Shown: one piece after another, positions 26,336 to 36,049 of the stretch | Layout of the letters: each line of letters starts with the position of its first letter | Position numbering within the stretch: position 1 is the first letter of the stretch | Source: Chryseobacterium sp. T16E-39 | GTDB taxonomy: Bacteria; Bacteroidota; Bacteroidia; Flavobacteriales; Weeksellaceae | Direction of reading: 5' to 3' | DNA length: 64,000 nt | Assembly: GCF_002216065.1 (NCBI RefSeq) | Contig: NZ_CP022282.1 | Span: 1,550,001 to 1,614,000, forward strand | The notes under the pieces: model-generated | What the model was told of the DNA's origin: nothing | The model's input: only the letters and a program-made list of their open reading frames with translations | Databases searched by the model: none | Program-made: the position numbers and the translations under genes

Positions 26336-26881
26336 ATGAGGAAAATAATTTTACTATTTACTTGTCTGTTAGGTATTTCAAGTTTTGCACAAATTAAAGT
26401 GCTTAAAAATGAAAGTTTAGTGGAAATTGGTAAAGATAATTCTGTTGGTTTATATAAAAAGGAAGATAAATTTACAATCAATTATCAGGATCTAAATACC
26501 AGCAACCTTAATACTTTCAGGTCTTTCTCTTTCCAAAACCTAAACGGGGATATCACAGATCTATATAAATTAATTACAGACGGTTTTATATCGCTTCCGG
26601 AAGGAAATATTACACTGGAACTCCCTAATGATATTATTGAACTGCATTACGAAAAGAACTATGGACAACCCACAGTTCAGTTCATTCAGTATATCAATAA
26701 AAACAGAAAATATGTTGGAAAATCTCAATTTTTAAATAAAAAACAGGTCGATAAGATCTTTGGGAAAACCAATGGAAAATCGGCACTCTATGACAAGTCC
26801 GGAATGAATACAACCCGCCCTGCTAAACAGGAAAGCACAACATCTAATTCAGGGAATAAATACAAAAAAACAAAGAAATAA
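26336..26881 (+). CDS. Exported hypothetical protein
   Basis: About 181 residues from MRKIILLFTCLLGISSFAQ, a clear Sec signal peptide; the longer open frame upstream is probably leader RNA. The mature part has many beta-strand-like segments (VEIGKDNSVGLYKKEDKFTINYQDLN) and a Lys-rich tail. I do not recognise a domain. It lies just upstream of gldA but with its own spacing and promoter. Confidence 0.68.
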   Translation: MRKIILLFTCLLGISSFAQIKVLKNESLVEIGKDNSVGLYKKEDKFTINYQDLNTSNLNTFRSFSFQNLNGDITDLYKLITDGFISLPEGNITLELPNDIIELHYEKNYGQPTVQFIQYINKNRKYVGKSQFLNKKQVDKIFGKTNGKSALYDKSGMNTTRPAKQESTTSNSGNKYKKTKK

Positions 26882-26964
26882 TCACTATTTTTACAATATA
26901 ACAGAACTCATTCACAAGAATGAGTTTTTTTATTTTTATTTTTGCAAAAAGATCATTACAAATT

Positions 26965-27660
26965 ATGTCTCTTCAAATACTACATTTAACCAAAAAATTT
27001 GGTGAACAAACAGCTCTTAACGACATTAATATCTCAATTAATAAAAACGAAATAATTGGTCTTCTGGGACCCAATGGAGCCGGAAAATCAACTTTAATGA
27101 AATCCATCGTTGGAGCTTTAAAGATTGATGAAGGACAAATAATTTTTAATGATAAAAACATTTCAGAATACGAAATTGAGAGTAAAAAGAATATTGGTTT
27201 TCTTCCTGAAAATAACCCACTCTATCTCGAAATGTATGTGAAGGAATACCTGCAGTTTGTTGCCAATATCCATAAAATATCTGAGCAACGGGTAGATGAA
27301 GTGATAGAACTGGTAGGAATCACTCCTGAAAAATCTAAGAAGATCAGCCAGCTTTCTAAAGGCTATAAGCAGAGAGTCGGTTTAGCACAGGCAATTATCC
27401 ACCAGCCGGATCTACTGATTCTGGATGAACCAACAAATGGTCTTGACCCAAATCAGATCATTGAGATAAGAAATGTAGTGAAAGAGATCGGTAGAGAAAA
27501 AACAGTATTATTATCCACACACATTATGCAGGAAGTTGAAGCATTATGTTCCCGTGTCATTCTCATCCATAAAGGAAATATACTTCAGGATTGCCCTATA
27601 GATGAATTTAAAGGCAAATTCGACAGTTTAGAAGATGCTTTTGCCAGCTATACCAGCTAA
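26965..27660 (+). CDS. gldA: Gliding-motility ABC transporter ATP-binding protein GldA
   Basis: About 231 residues from MSLQILHLTKKFGEQTAL. Walker A GPNGAGKST lies near residue 35, the signature is LSKGYKQRVGLAQAI (near 135), Walker B is LLILDEPTNGLDPNQ, and the switch His is in LLSTHIMQEVE. It matches GldA, the ATPase of the GldA-GldF-GldG transporter linked to gliding in flavobacteria. GldF and GldG are not in the window, so in this genome the gene is separate from them. A related non-gliding exporter cannot be excluded. Confidence 0.83.
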   Translation: MSLQILHLTKKFGEQTALNDINISINKNEIIGLLGPNGAGKSTLMKSIVGALKIDEGQIIFNDKNISEYEIESKKNIGFLPENNPLYLEMYVKEYLQFVANIHKISEQRVDEVIELVGITPEKSKKISQLSKGYKQRVGLAQAIIHQPDLLILDEPTNGLDPNQIIEIRNVVKEIGREKTVLLSTHIMQEVEALCSRVILIHKGNILQDCPIDEFKGKFDSLEDAFASYTS

Positions 27661-27715
27661 TAATCCTGGAAAAATGCACTTTTATTCTATATAACTGACC
27701 TTACTCTAAAGTACA

Positions 27716-29344
27716 ATGACATTCACCTTACGATCCAATCTGGTAGATGTAGTTTCCAAAGAAACTTATCCTGCCGAAGTAGTGATTACAAATAATACAA
27801 TCACTTCAGTCAAAAAGATTAACGAAACTCTGGATACCTATATCCTCCCGGGATTTATCGATGCCCATGTACATATAGAAAGCAGTATGCTCGTTCCGTC
27901 AGAATTTGCACGTATTGCAGTAAAACACGGAACCGTAGGGACTATTTCTGACCCTCATGAAATAGCCAATGTTTTAGGGATTGTGGGAGTAGAATATATG
28001 ATCGATAACGCTAAGCAGGTACCTTTTCATTTTTATTTTGGTGCACCCTCATGTGTCCCTGCAACGGGTTTTGAAACAGCAGGTGCAGTTATTAACGCTG
28101 AGGACATAAACGAATTACTTTCCAGAGAAGAAATTGTTTATTTAGCAGAAATGATGAATTTCCCCGGTGTCATCTATCAGGATGATGAAGTCCTGAGGAA
28201 ACTGGATTTTGCGAAGAAACACAACAAACCTATTGACGGGCATGCTCCCGGCTTAATGGGTGAAGAGATGAAAACCTATTTCAATGCCGGTATAACAACC
28301 GACCATGAATGCTTCGGATATCAGGAGGCTCTGGATAAACTGAAGCATGGAGTAAAAGTGATCATCAGAGAAGGAAGTGCTGCTAAAAATTTTGAGACCC
28401 TTATTCCTCTGTTAAAAGATTTTCCGGAACAAATTATGTTCTGCTGTGATGACAAACATCCGGACAACCTTATTGAATCACATATTGATAACCATGTAAA
28501 GCGTGCTTTGAATTTGGGGTATGACCTATATGATGTTTTACGTGCTTCATCCTATAATGTGGTAAAGCATTATAATTTGCCCATTGGTTTATTACAAACC
28601 GGTGATCCTGCAGACTTTATTGTAGTTGATAATTTAAAGGATTTCACTGTTTTAAAAACCTATACCGGAGGTGAGATCGTAGCCGAAAATGGGGAATCCC
28701 TTATTACATCAGTTAATGCACCAATTATCAATAATTTCCACTGTACTTTAAAACAACCATCAGATTTCAAAGTCCATTGCGCTACTGATACCATACGTGT
28801 CATAGAAACTCTGGATGGACAACTAATCACGAACGAGATACAGGCAAAGCCTAAGATGATTGATGGCTATGCGGAATCAAATATTGAAGAAGACATATTA
28901 AAGATCGCTGTGATCAACCGTTATTATGATGCGCCTGTTGCAATTGCTTTTATTAAAAATATCGGTCTGAAAAAAGGTGCTATAGCATCCTGTGTTGCTC
29001 ATGACTGTCATAATATTGTTGTGGTAGGAACTAATGATGATGATATGTGTAAAGCGGTGAATGCTATCATCAGATCCAAAGGCGGAATTTCATTAGCTAC
29101 TGAAACTGAAGAATTGGTTCTTGAACTTCCCATTGCCGGAATTATGACCAATCTCCCGGCAGAAGAAGTTGCAACATTATACACTCAATTGGATCAGCGT
29201 GCTAAAGATCTTGGCAGCCAACTGAGAGCTCCTTATATGAGTTTATCATTTATGGCACTTTTGGTGATCCCGGAATTAAAGCTGAGTGATAAAGGATTAT
29301 TTAATGGCAAAAGCTTTCAGTTCACTGATGTATTTGTGCAATAA
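27716..29344 (+). CDS. ade: Adenine deaminase
   Basis: A 542-residue amidohydrolase that converts adenine to hypoxanthine. Metal-site motifs are typical: LPGFIDAHVHIESSML near residue 47, GTVGTISDPHEIANVLG about 75, IDGHAPGLMG about 175, TTDHECFGYQEA about 196, and CCDDKHPDNL about 242. The C-terminal domain ends with FQFTDVFV. Length fits the family. It follows gldA by about 55 bp. Confidence 0.94.
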   Translation: MTFTLRSNLVDVVSKETYPAEVVITNNTITSVKKINETLDTYILPGFIDAHVHIESSMLVPSEFARIAVKHGTVGTISDPHEIANVLGIVGVEYMIDNAKQVPFHFYFGAPSCVPATGFETAGAVINAEDINELLSREEIVYLAEMMNFPGVIYQDDEVLRKLDFAKKHNKPIDGHAPGLMGEEMKTYFNAGITTDHECFGYQEALDKLKHGVKVIIREGSAAKNFETLIPLLKDFPEQIMFCCDDKHPDNLIESHIDNHVKRALNLGYDLYDVLRASSYNVVKHYNLPIGLLQTGDPADFIVVDNLKDFTVLKTYTGGEIVAENGESLITSVNAPIINNFHCTLKQPSDFKVHCATDTIRVIETLDGQLITNEIQAKPKMIDGYAESNIEEDILKIAVINRYYDAPVAIAFIKNIGLKKGAIASCVAHDCHNIVVVGTNDDDMCKAVNAIIRSKGGISLATETEELVLELPIAGIMTNLPAEEVATLYTQLDQRAKDLGSQLRAPYMSLSFMALLVIPELKLSDKGLFNGKSFQFTDVFVQ

Positions 29345-29384
29345 CATCTTACATTAATAAGCTTTTAAAGCATTTTCTCACATC

Positions 29385-29412
29385 TTGTTTATTTCAAATG
29401 GCTTTATATTTG
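29385..29412 (+). promoter_or_regulatory. Promoter with -33 TTG and -7 TATATTTG
   Basis: TTG at 29385-29387 and TATATTTG at 29405-29412 with 17 bases between, matching the Bacteroidota promoter pattern, upstream of the gene at 29451. Confidence 0.6.
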
Positions 29413-29450
29413 ATTAGGTTCTGGTAACCCAATTTTAAAACTCATCAGCC

Positions 29451-29891
29451 ATGATCAGAAAAATTTTAGCACCCCTATTTTTTGTAGCATTATGCTCATC
29501 TGTCAATGCCAATACCTTTACCGAAACCCCGTCTTCACCTGCTAAAAATAGCACGGAATATTTCCAACAGGTTCCCAAAACAGTGATCATTAAAACAAAG
29601 AAGTTTAAAATACGAATTGACTTACAGCCCAACGGAAAGTATCTGTACCAGGCATGGGGAGCCAATTCAAAACTTACTTCAAAACCTAATATGATCATTA
29701 GTGATGGAGAACTTATTCCAGATGGTTCCGGCGGTAACTATTATTATGATTTCACAAATAAAGGATTCCAATATCAGATCTGGAGAAACTATCTGACCGA
29801 TTCCGCAATGAAAGCACCTTATACACTTATTGTAAGTGATGAAAAAGGAAATACGGTAGTAAATCAGGATGGACAGATCGTTAAAAAATAA
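29451..29891 (+). CDS. Exported hypothetical protein
   Basis: A 146-residue protein with a signal peptide (MIRKILAPLFFVALCSSVNA). The mature part contains VIIKTKKFKIRIDLQPNGKY and repeated beta-strand-like segments, perhaps a small lipocalin-like or beta-sandwich fold; no family is recognised. A good promoter lies upstream and a strong terminator follows, so it is transcribed alone. Confidence 0.68.
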   Translation: MIRKILAPLFFVALCSSVNANTFTETPSSPAKNSTEYFQQVPKTVIIKTKKFKIRIDLQPNGKYLYQAWGANSKLTSKPNMIISDGELIPDGSGGNYYYDFTNKGFQYQIWRNYLTDSAMKAPYTLIVSDEKGNTVVNQDGQIVKK

Positions 29892-29895
29892 TATA

Positions 29896-29928
29896 AAACC
29901 TCTCACTTTAGAAGTGAGAGGTTTATTT
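29896..29928. terminator. Bidirectional terminator
   Basis: A 13-bp perfect stem (29896-29908 with 29912-29924, loop TAG) between two convergent genes, with T-rich sequence on both sides. Confidence 0.85.
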
Positions 29929-30728
29929 TATGAACCAAGCTGTTTAAGCTGTGTATAAAAATTACTGTTAGCAAAACTTTCTTTTGCCGAATTATAACCT
30001 ATATTAAAAATCTCTTCCAGGCGGTCTTTTCTTCTTTCAAAGGTACCATAATTGGATAGATCCTGTGAGGAAATAAACCAGTCACAATAATCGAATTTAC
30101 CCTTTTCAATTCTGTAAGAAAGAAGATCGTAAGAACGGGATACAATGGCTTTAATAGATTTTAGATCTTTAATATCGATCTCATGAGGCGGAGATACAAA
30201 AACTCCGATTAACTTATCACATTCATCCCTGATGATGTCTGCAGGAAAATTATTTAAAACCCCTCCGTCACAGAACATTTCTTCACCAATAATATAGGGA
30301 GTTGTAATTCCGGGAATGGAACAGGAAGCAATAATAGCATCTGTTACTTTAAAGTTATCATCGAATATTTTCTCAGTTCCGGAAACCAGTTCTGTAGCAA
30401 CAATTTTCACTTCTTTATCCAGATCTCCCAATTTCATGTCATGGAAAATAGGTTTCAGATAATTGGTAAAAATAATAGAAGAAACAAGACCAGGCTGATT
30501 AAATGTAAAGTGTTTCCAGTTAAAAAAATAAACCGAATTAAAGAACTCCAGAATTTCTTCCGGTGTTTTACCTACCGCATATAAACATCCTACGATGGAA
30601 CCGGCACTGCAACAAGACAATACATCAACCTCTATATTCTTTTCAATTAAGAATTTTAAAACTCCGGCATGCGCAATCCCTTTGGTACCGCCGCCAGATA
30701 GAACAAGCCCTACTTTTTCCAAATTCAT
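29928..30728 (-). CDS. Patatin-like phospholipase family protein
   Basis: A 266-residue patatin-fold lipase. The oxyanion-hole motif LSGGGTKGIAHAGVL lies at residues 10-24, the Ser motif is CCSAGS (S41), and the catalytic Asp lies in FCDGGVLNNFP (about 155). In the usual GxSxG the first Gly is Cys39 here, which is uncommon. It has no signal peptide, so it probably acts on phospholipids in the cytoplasm. Confidence 0.88.
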   Translation of the reverse strand: MNLEKVGLVLSGGGTKGIAHAGVLKFLIEKNIEVDVLSCCSAGSIVGCLYAVGKTPEEILEFFNSVYFFNWKHFTFNQPGLVSSIIFTNYLKPIFHDMKLGDLDKEVKIVATELVSGTEKIFDDNFKVTDAIIASCSIPGITTPYIIGEEMFCDGGVLNNFPADIIRDECDKLIGVFVSPPHEIDIKDLKSIKAIVSRSYDLLSYRIEKGKFDYCDWFISSQDLSNYGTFERRKDRLEEIFNIGYNSAKESFANSNFYTQLKQLGS

Positions 30729-30794
30729 AGAATAAAATTAATAAAACATGATGAAAAAAAATGATTATTTTTTAGAAATACGCAAATTTTAAAA

Positions 30795-30932
30795 TTATTT
30801 TAATAAATACCTCTGCATAAATCGTATTGTCGCAAGACGTTGGAAATCTATATTTTTCTTTTCCCTGAAACCATCCTCGTCATAGTTTACCTCAGGAAAG
30901 ATTCCGGCTAAAGCGACGACATCATAACATAT
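30795..30932 (-). pseudogene. Possible 3' remnant of a decayed gene
   Basis: On the minus strand a 45-codon frame ends at 30795 and reads like a real protein C-terminus (CYDVVALAGIFPEVNYDEDG, then FREKKNIDFQRLATIRFMQR). It is bounded upstream by a stop at 30933-30935, with no start codon except an internal Met. The family is not recognised. It may be a deleted gene between patatin and lpdA; chance coding cannot be excluded. Confidence 0.35.
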
Positions 30933-31087
30933 CTATTCTTCTTATTTTTTGATGAAATTACTAAATTTCATCAAAATCACAGAATTCGAAGTCATCAGAC
31001 TTTTAATTTTAATGCATCTTTCAATCAGTATTAAAAAAAGCCCAGAAAGTATCTGAGCTTTTATTTATATTGAATAATATGTATCAA

Positions 31088-32476
31088 TTAAATGTGGATC
31101 ACCTCACCATAAGCTGCTGCCGCTGCTTCCATGATTGCTTCAGAAACAGTCGGGTGCGGGTGAATAGATTTAATGATCTCATGACCTGTAGTCTCTAGTT
31201 TTCTAGCTACAACAGCTTCAGCAACCATATCTGTTACTCCTTCACCGATCATATGACATCCTAACCACTCTCCGTATTTAGCATCAAAAATAACTTTGAT
31301 GAAACCATCTGTATTTCCGTTTGCTGTAGCTTTACCACTTGCAGAAAGAGGGAATTTACCTACTTTGATCTCATATCCTTTTTCTTTAGCCTGCTTTTCT
31401 GTAAGACCTACAGAAGCAACTTCAGGGTGACAGTATGTACATCCAGGAATATTACCGTAGTCGATTTTCTCAACATGCATTCCTTTGATCTTTTCAACAC
31501 AAGTGATTCCTTCCGCTGAAGCTACGTGAGCTAAAGCCTGAGTTGGGATAAGGTCACCAATTGCATAGTAACCCGGTACTGAGGTTTCATACCATTCGTT
31601 TACCAAAACTCTTCCTTTATCTGTTTGGATTCCAACTTCTTCTAATCCGATATTTTCGATATTGGCAGCAATACCAACTGCTGAAAGTAAAATATCAGCT
31701 TCAAGAGTAATGTTTCCGTTGGCTGTCTTCACGTTTGCTTTCACACCTTCTCCACTAGTATCTACACTTTCTACAGAAGCGTTGGTCATAATTTCGATTC
31801 CTGATTTTTTCAGAGATTTTTCTAAGTGCTTAGAAATTTCTTCATCCTCTACAGGAACAATGTTTGGCATAAACTCTACAACAGTTACTTTTGTTCCCAT
31901 TGTATTATAGAAGTCAGCAAACTCTACTCCAATAGCTCCAGAACCTACTACGATCATAGATTTTGGCTGCTCAGGAAGAGATAATGCCTGTCTGTATCCG
32001 ATTACTTTTTTACCATCCTGAGGTAAGTTAGGTAATTCTCTTGAACGTGCTCCTGTTGCAATGATGATATGCGTTCCGGAATATTCCGTTGTTTTACCAT
32101 CTTTATCTGTCACAGAAACTTTTTTATCTTTTTGAACTTTAGCTGTTCCTAATATAACATCGATTTTGTTCTTTTTCATTAAGAACTCAATTCCTTTGCT
32201 CATTTTGTTAGCAACACCACGGCTTCTTTGAATTACGTTTGGAAACTCAAAACTTGGCTCCACTTTATTCAAACCATAATCTTCAGCATGATTAATATAA
32301 TGAAAAACCTGAGCAGACTTCAACAAAGCTTTAGTTGGAATACATCCCCAGTTAAGACAAATTCCTCCTAAGTTTTCTTTCTCGATAATTGCAGTTTTGA
32401 AACCCAACTGTGCCGCTCTAATCGCTGTAACATATCCACCAGGACCACTTCCGATGACAATAATATCGTAATTCAT
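31088..32476 (-). CDS. lpdA: Dihydrolipoyl dehydrogenase (E3)
   Basis: About 462 residues from MNYDIIVIGSGPGGYVTAI; an upstream ATG at 32542 adds a stretch unlike the family. It is an FAD-dependent disulfide reductase that reoxidises lipoamide in 2-oxoacid dehydrogenase and glycine-cleavage complexes. Visible are the FAD motif GSGPGG, redox pair GGICLNWGCIPTK, NAD site VVGSGAIGVEFA, second FAD block YAIGD, and the HPHPTVSEA His-Glu dyad. It is monocistronic. The fused E1 at 41643-44081 is a possible partner. Confidence 0.96.
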   Translation of the reverse strand: MNYDIIVIGSGPGGYVTAIRAAQLGFKTAIIEKENLGGICLNWGCIPTKALLKSAQVFHYINHAEDYGLNKVEPSFEFPNVIQRSRGVANKMSKGIEFLMKKNKIDVILGTAKVQKDKKVSVTDKDGKTTEYSGTHIIIATGARSRELPNLPQDGKKVIGYRQALSLPEQPKSMIVVGSGAIGVEFADFYNTMGTKVTVVEFMPNIVPVEDEEISKHLEKSLKKSGIEIMTNASVESVDTSGEGVKANVKTANGNITLEADILLSAVGIAANIENIGLEEVGIQTDKGRVLVNEWYETSVPGYYAIGDLIPTQALAHVASAEGITCVEKIKGMHVEKIDYGNIPGCTYCHPEVASVGLTEKQAKEKGYEIKVGKFPLSASGKATANGNTDGFIKVIFDAKYGEWLGCHMIGEGVTDMVAEAVVARKLETTGHEIIKSIHPHPTVSEAIMEAAAAAYGEVIHI

Positions 32477-32891
32477 TAGCTTAAAATTTTTATGCGAATT
32501 TAAGGAAAAAATATGGGATGTTTCATGTTTCTTCAAATTCATCTGACAATGTATGATTAAGCCAATTCTATTGAATTTTAATCAAAAAAAAGAAGCTCAA
32601 AACCATTCTTTTTTTAAACAATTTAAATTAAAATTAAAAACTCTGTAAAATTACATCTCTATAATAGACCAGTTACAATGTTAATAATCTAAAAAAATTC
32701 ACATTATACTCGTTTTTCAGGCAATTGATATCCTGCTCTGCCAGAGTTTATAATTAAGCTTTTCACCTCTTTTCCATAAAAAAGATCACCTATAATCCCT
32801 CTCTTTCTACATCATTTTTTGCTACCTTTATGTGGATCTAAAGAATGCAGATCGCGCGGAACCGTCTTCTATATATTACCGAACAATTATT
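32477..32891. other. Divergent intergenic region
   Basis: AT-rich spacer between lpdA and the ParB-like gene. TACCTTTA at 32823-32830 is a weak -7-like element for the latter. Nothing else was recognised. Confidence 0.3.
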
Positions 32892-33266
32892 ATGAAAAAA
32901 AAATCCCTTACCCAAGACAATATCTGGATAAAAGAACCGGAAGAGCATGATTTTCCCGCAGCCCAGGATTATCTTGAACTTCTTTTTGAGCCGGATCAGG
33001 CACAAAAAATAGTAGAGAAATTAAAAAAAGCACCTACTATTACAAAGAAATCCAAAGACATTCTGAGAGCGAGTAAACTGGCTTTGCTTCCTGAGACCAA
33101 TATCCACGTCAGGGAAAACCTGAAAAAGGTTGAAAAGAACAAAAAACTTTCGCCCATACTATTGGTAAGGGGAGAGCATGAATTAATCATTGCTGACGGT
33201 TATCACCGGTTATGTTGTAGTTATTACCTGACTGAAGATTTAGAAGTTCCCTGTAGATTGGTATAA
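32892..33266 (+). CDS. ParB-like (ParB/sulfiredoxin fold) small protein
   Basis: About 124 residues from MKKKSLTQDNIW; an upstream ATG at 32832 is less likely. The C-terminal segment SPILLVRGEHELIIADGYHR ends in the GxxR motif that marks the ParB/Srx fold (usually DGhHR). It lacks the rest of a chromosome-partition ParB and stands alone, so it is not the ParAB system. The function is unknown. Confidence 0.65.
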   Translation: MKKKSLTQDNIWIKEPEEHDFPAAQDYLELLFEPDQAQKIVEKLKKAPTITKKSKDILRASKLALLPETNIHVRENLKKVEKNKKLSPILLVRGEHELIIADGYHRLCCSYYLTEDLEVPCRLV

Positions 33267-33457
33267 AGGCTAGAAAAAACTAGTCTCTTTCAACAATCCC
33301 TCTTTTCAACCTAAGTCTCAGTACATATTGATTATATAACCGATCGTAAATCAAAATATTGTAAATAATATTTCCCCAACAGTCCATTTATTAATAAAAA
33401 ATAATCATCTATTTATTTAATAATCAGTATATTTTTTATATTTTTATTAAAAAAAGA

Positions 33458-34342
33458 ATGAAAAAACATTATTTGATTATTTTGCTATGCAGTGTATTCG
33501 CGAATGCGCAAGTCGGCATCGGAACAACAACTCCCAACAGTACTTTAGCCGTTAATGGTTCTTTGGGAGCCGATTACAAAGAAATTACCGCTACCACTTA
33601 TAATGTAAGTGCCACAGATCATTATCTTACTTATAACGGAGCGGCCGCCACCACCTTTACACTTCCTGTGATAGGAACCGGTACAACAAGCTACACCGGA
33701 AGAATTTATAAGGTGAAGAATGTATCCTCTTTTAATATTAATATTCAGGCCTCAAGTGGAAATACACTAAGAGCAGACAACACTCCTGTTGCTACATTTA
33801 TAGTTCCTCCGGGAGCATATGCAGAAATTGTGAATAACAGCAATACAACAGGCGGAACATGGGATCTGTCTTTCTCTGCTTTACCAAAACCCGGAAACGT
33901 TGAAGTTTATGGAACTTCACTATCTATTCCTCCTCACGCTTCAGGGACTTCCCCTGTAGCAGACTGGACCAATCATACCAATACGACATTTGATACCGGT
34001 ACGGGTACTGACAGATGGTGGGTGATCAGTAAAACATCTTTTGGGTATGCACATACAGCCAATTATGCCAACACCAGTAGAATGACCCTTGTCTATGAAT
34101 ATCAGGGAACTCCATTCAATATTACCAATATGTTTCCAATTTTAACCGCTGGAAACAATTCCAGTTTTCCGGATGTATTTACAGCTTCCTTTGTAAGTCT
34201 TGCTAATAACGGAACCGCGGGAAGAACCAGAATTACGGTATCTGTTGCCCGTATTGATTTCACGGGTGCTAATGGAACTAATAATAGTAACTGGACCGGT
34301 ACGTTTATGCTGAATTTATTGCTAGCAAGAAGAGTATTCTAG
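33458..34342 (+). CDS. Exported repetitive beta-rich protein
   Basis: A 294-residue protein with a signal peptide (MKKHYLIILLCSVFANA). The mature N-terminus QVGIGTTTPNSTLAVNGS is a pattern common in exported Bacteroidota proteins related to tail-fibre-like beta repeats. It is rich in Thr, Ser, Asn and Gly, with no enzyme motif and no T9SS sorting domain. A surface role is a guess. A terminator follows. Confidence 0.72.
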   Translation: MKKHYLIILLCSVFANAQVGIGTTTPNSTLAVNGSLGADYKEITATTYNVSATDHYLTYNGAAATTFTLPVIGTGTTSYTGRIYKVKNVSSFNINIQASSGNTLRADNTPVATFIVPPGAYAEIVNNSNTTGGTWDLSFSALPKPGNVEVYGTSLSIPPHASGTSPVADWTNHTNTTFDTGTGTDRWWVISKTSFGYAHTANYANTSRMTLVYEYQGTPFNITNMFPILTAGNNSSFPDVFTASFVSLANNGTAGRTRITVSVARIDFTGANGTNNSNWTGTFMLNLLLARRVF

Positions 34343-34368
34343 ACTAGAAGATTAAAATAATACACTAA

Positions 34369-34399
34369 AAAAAGAGCAGGTATTTCCTGCTCTTTTTTA
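34369..34399. terminator. Bidirectional terminator
   Basis: GAGCAGG/CCTGCTC stem around TATTT, flanked by A-run and T-run, between the surface-protein gene and the convergent fucosidase gene. Confidence 0.87.
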
Positions 34400-34406
34400 T
34401 TTAAAA

Positions 34407-35849
34407 TTATTGAATCATTTGAACGACTGTAGCATACTTTAGATTTTTTCTTTCGGAAGGAAGCTGAATTTCAATCTTATTCATCTTCTTTTTCCAGTGA
34501 ATCTTAGCGGAGATCCCTAAAACTTTTACAGATCTCGGGTTAAAATTTTCAGGAATTGAAAAACTTAAATAGGAAGGACATTTATAATCAGGTGTTTCCT
34601 GAATATGAAAAATATTGATTGTCTTTTGATCTTTACTTCCTGTGTAATAAAAGTCTCCTTCATGGTATGGAGCTATACTTCTTGTTCCAAAAACAGCAGA
34701 CTCATTGATGTTCATCCAAGCGGATATTTCCTTCAATCTTTCGTAGACAACAGGATCATAATCTCCATTGGGACCGGGAGCTATATTCATCAGATAATTT
34801 CCCCCTCTGGAAATGATCTTAATTAAAGTTTCGATAATCTTCTGAGACGATTTATAATGATCATCGGGCACATAGGAAAAAGAATCCCCCATAGTGATAC
34901 AGCTTTCCCAGGGAATTGAAAGGGGTTGCTCAGGAACAGCCTGTTCAGGAGTTACATAGTTTTCCCATTTCCCCGGGACAGTGCGGTCTACAATGATGAT
35001 TCCCGGTTGATTCTTACGAGCCATTGTTCCTATCCTGTCCATATCAATATTCTGTTCCACTTTAATGGTTCTTTGCCAGTCAACATCCGGATCAATGGTA
35101 TTAAAGGGACGTACCCAACCTCCATCGAGCCATAAAATATCTATTTTACCATAGTTTGAAGTAATTTCATTAAGCTGATTGAATGTGAATTTTTTAAAGT
35201 TTTCCCATTTATCAGGATATTTTTTAGGATCATAATTTACATTTCTGTTCTTTGGAGGAAAGTAGGACCACCAATACTCATTAGAGTGCCAGTCTGGTTT
35301 TGAAAAATAAGCTCCGATCTTAAAGCCATCTTTACGAAATGTATTAAAAATCTCTTTGGTAACATCTGCTCTTGGATCTTTTGAAAAAGGTGTCTTTGGA
35401 GAAGTTATCTTATAATCGGATTCTTTGGTATCAAACATTGCAAATCCATCGTGATGCTTTGTTGTAAACACGACATATTTCATTCCTGCTTTTTTAGCAG
35501 CATCCGCCCATTTCTGAGGATTGAATTGGGTTGGATTGAAAGTAGTCTGCAGGTCTTCATAATTCCTGACGTATTCATTGTAGCTCTTTCCATGTTCAGG
35601 TTTACGCTGTGTCCATGATTCGTCTTCAGGACACAAACTCCAACTTTCCACTACTCCCCATTGGCTATAGGTTCCCCAGTGCATAAAGAGACCAAATTTC
35701 AAATCCTGCCACTCTTCCAGATTTTTTGCAACCAGAGGATCGGTAGGCTTTTCATACCCTTTTGATACATTATGAGCTTGTGAAAAAAAAGCCGAAGAAA
35801 GAAAAAAAGAGGAAAGAAACAGGGCTTTAGTTTTTTGTGTGACCAGCAT
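34407..35849 (-). CDS. Alpha-L-fucosidase, glycoside hydrolase family 29
   Basis: A 480-residue exported enzyme (signal near MLVTQKTKALFLSSFFLSSAFFSQA). The GH29 pattern is clear: WQDLKFGLFMHWGTYSQWG at about 47-65, VFTTKHHDGFAMFDTKESDY about 127-146, and nucleophile ILWLDGGW with D242. It should release L-fucose from glycans. No fucose-use genes are adjacent; the GH109 enzyme at 54.6 kb is a second glycan-trimming enzyme in the window. Confidence 0.93.
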   Translation of the reverse strand: MLVTQKTKALFLSSFFLSSAFFSQAHNVSKGYEKPTDPLVAKNLEEWQDLKFGLFMHWGTYSQWGVVESWSLCPEDESWTQRKPEHGKSYNEYVRNYEDLQTTFNPTQFNPQKWADAAKKAGMKYVVFTTKHHDGFAMFDTKESDYKITSPKTPFSKDPRADVTKEIFNTFRKDGFKIGAYFSKPDWHSNEYWWSYFPPKNRNVNYDPKKYPDKWENFKKFTFNQLNEITSNYGKIDILWLDGGWVRPFNTIDPDVDWQRTIKVEQNIDMDRIGTMARKNQPGIIIVDRTVPGKWENYVTPEQAVPEQPLSIPWESCITMGDSFSYVPDDHYKSSQKIIETLIKIISRGGNYLMNIAPGPNGDYDPVVYERLKEISAWMNINESAVFGTRSIAPYHEGDFYYTGSKDQKTINIFHIQETPDYKCPSYLSFSIPENFNPRSVKVLGISAKIHWKKKMNKIEIQLPSERKNLKYATVVQMIQ

Positions 35850-35958
35850 AAGGAAATACTTTTTGCTAATGTAATCATCCTTCTATGAACTCACAAAATA
35901 ACTTAGAGTGTTTAGATTCCTAAGCTATTATTATCAAACACAATGAATCTTTGTTTAC

Positions 35959-36012
35959 AAAACTTATGTGTACTTCTTAATTAGGATTGCTTCACATTCG
36001 TTCGCAATGACA
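35959..36012 (-). repeat. Dispersed intergenic repeat, copy A
   Basis: Contains AACTTATGTGTACTT and GATTGCTTCAC...CGTTCGCAATGACA, the reverse complement of copy B at 58009-58064, with a few differences. Confidence 0.65.
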
Positions 36013-36049
36013 ATGTGTACGAAACTTTTGTAGCTTTTGAGGGCTTAAA

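Noticed and set aside
32892..33266. A ParAB partition system or plasmid origin
   Set aside because: Only a ParB-fold fragment is present, without ParA, HTH domain or parS-like repeats.
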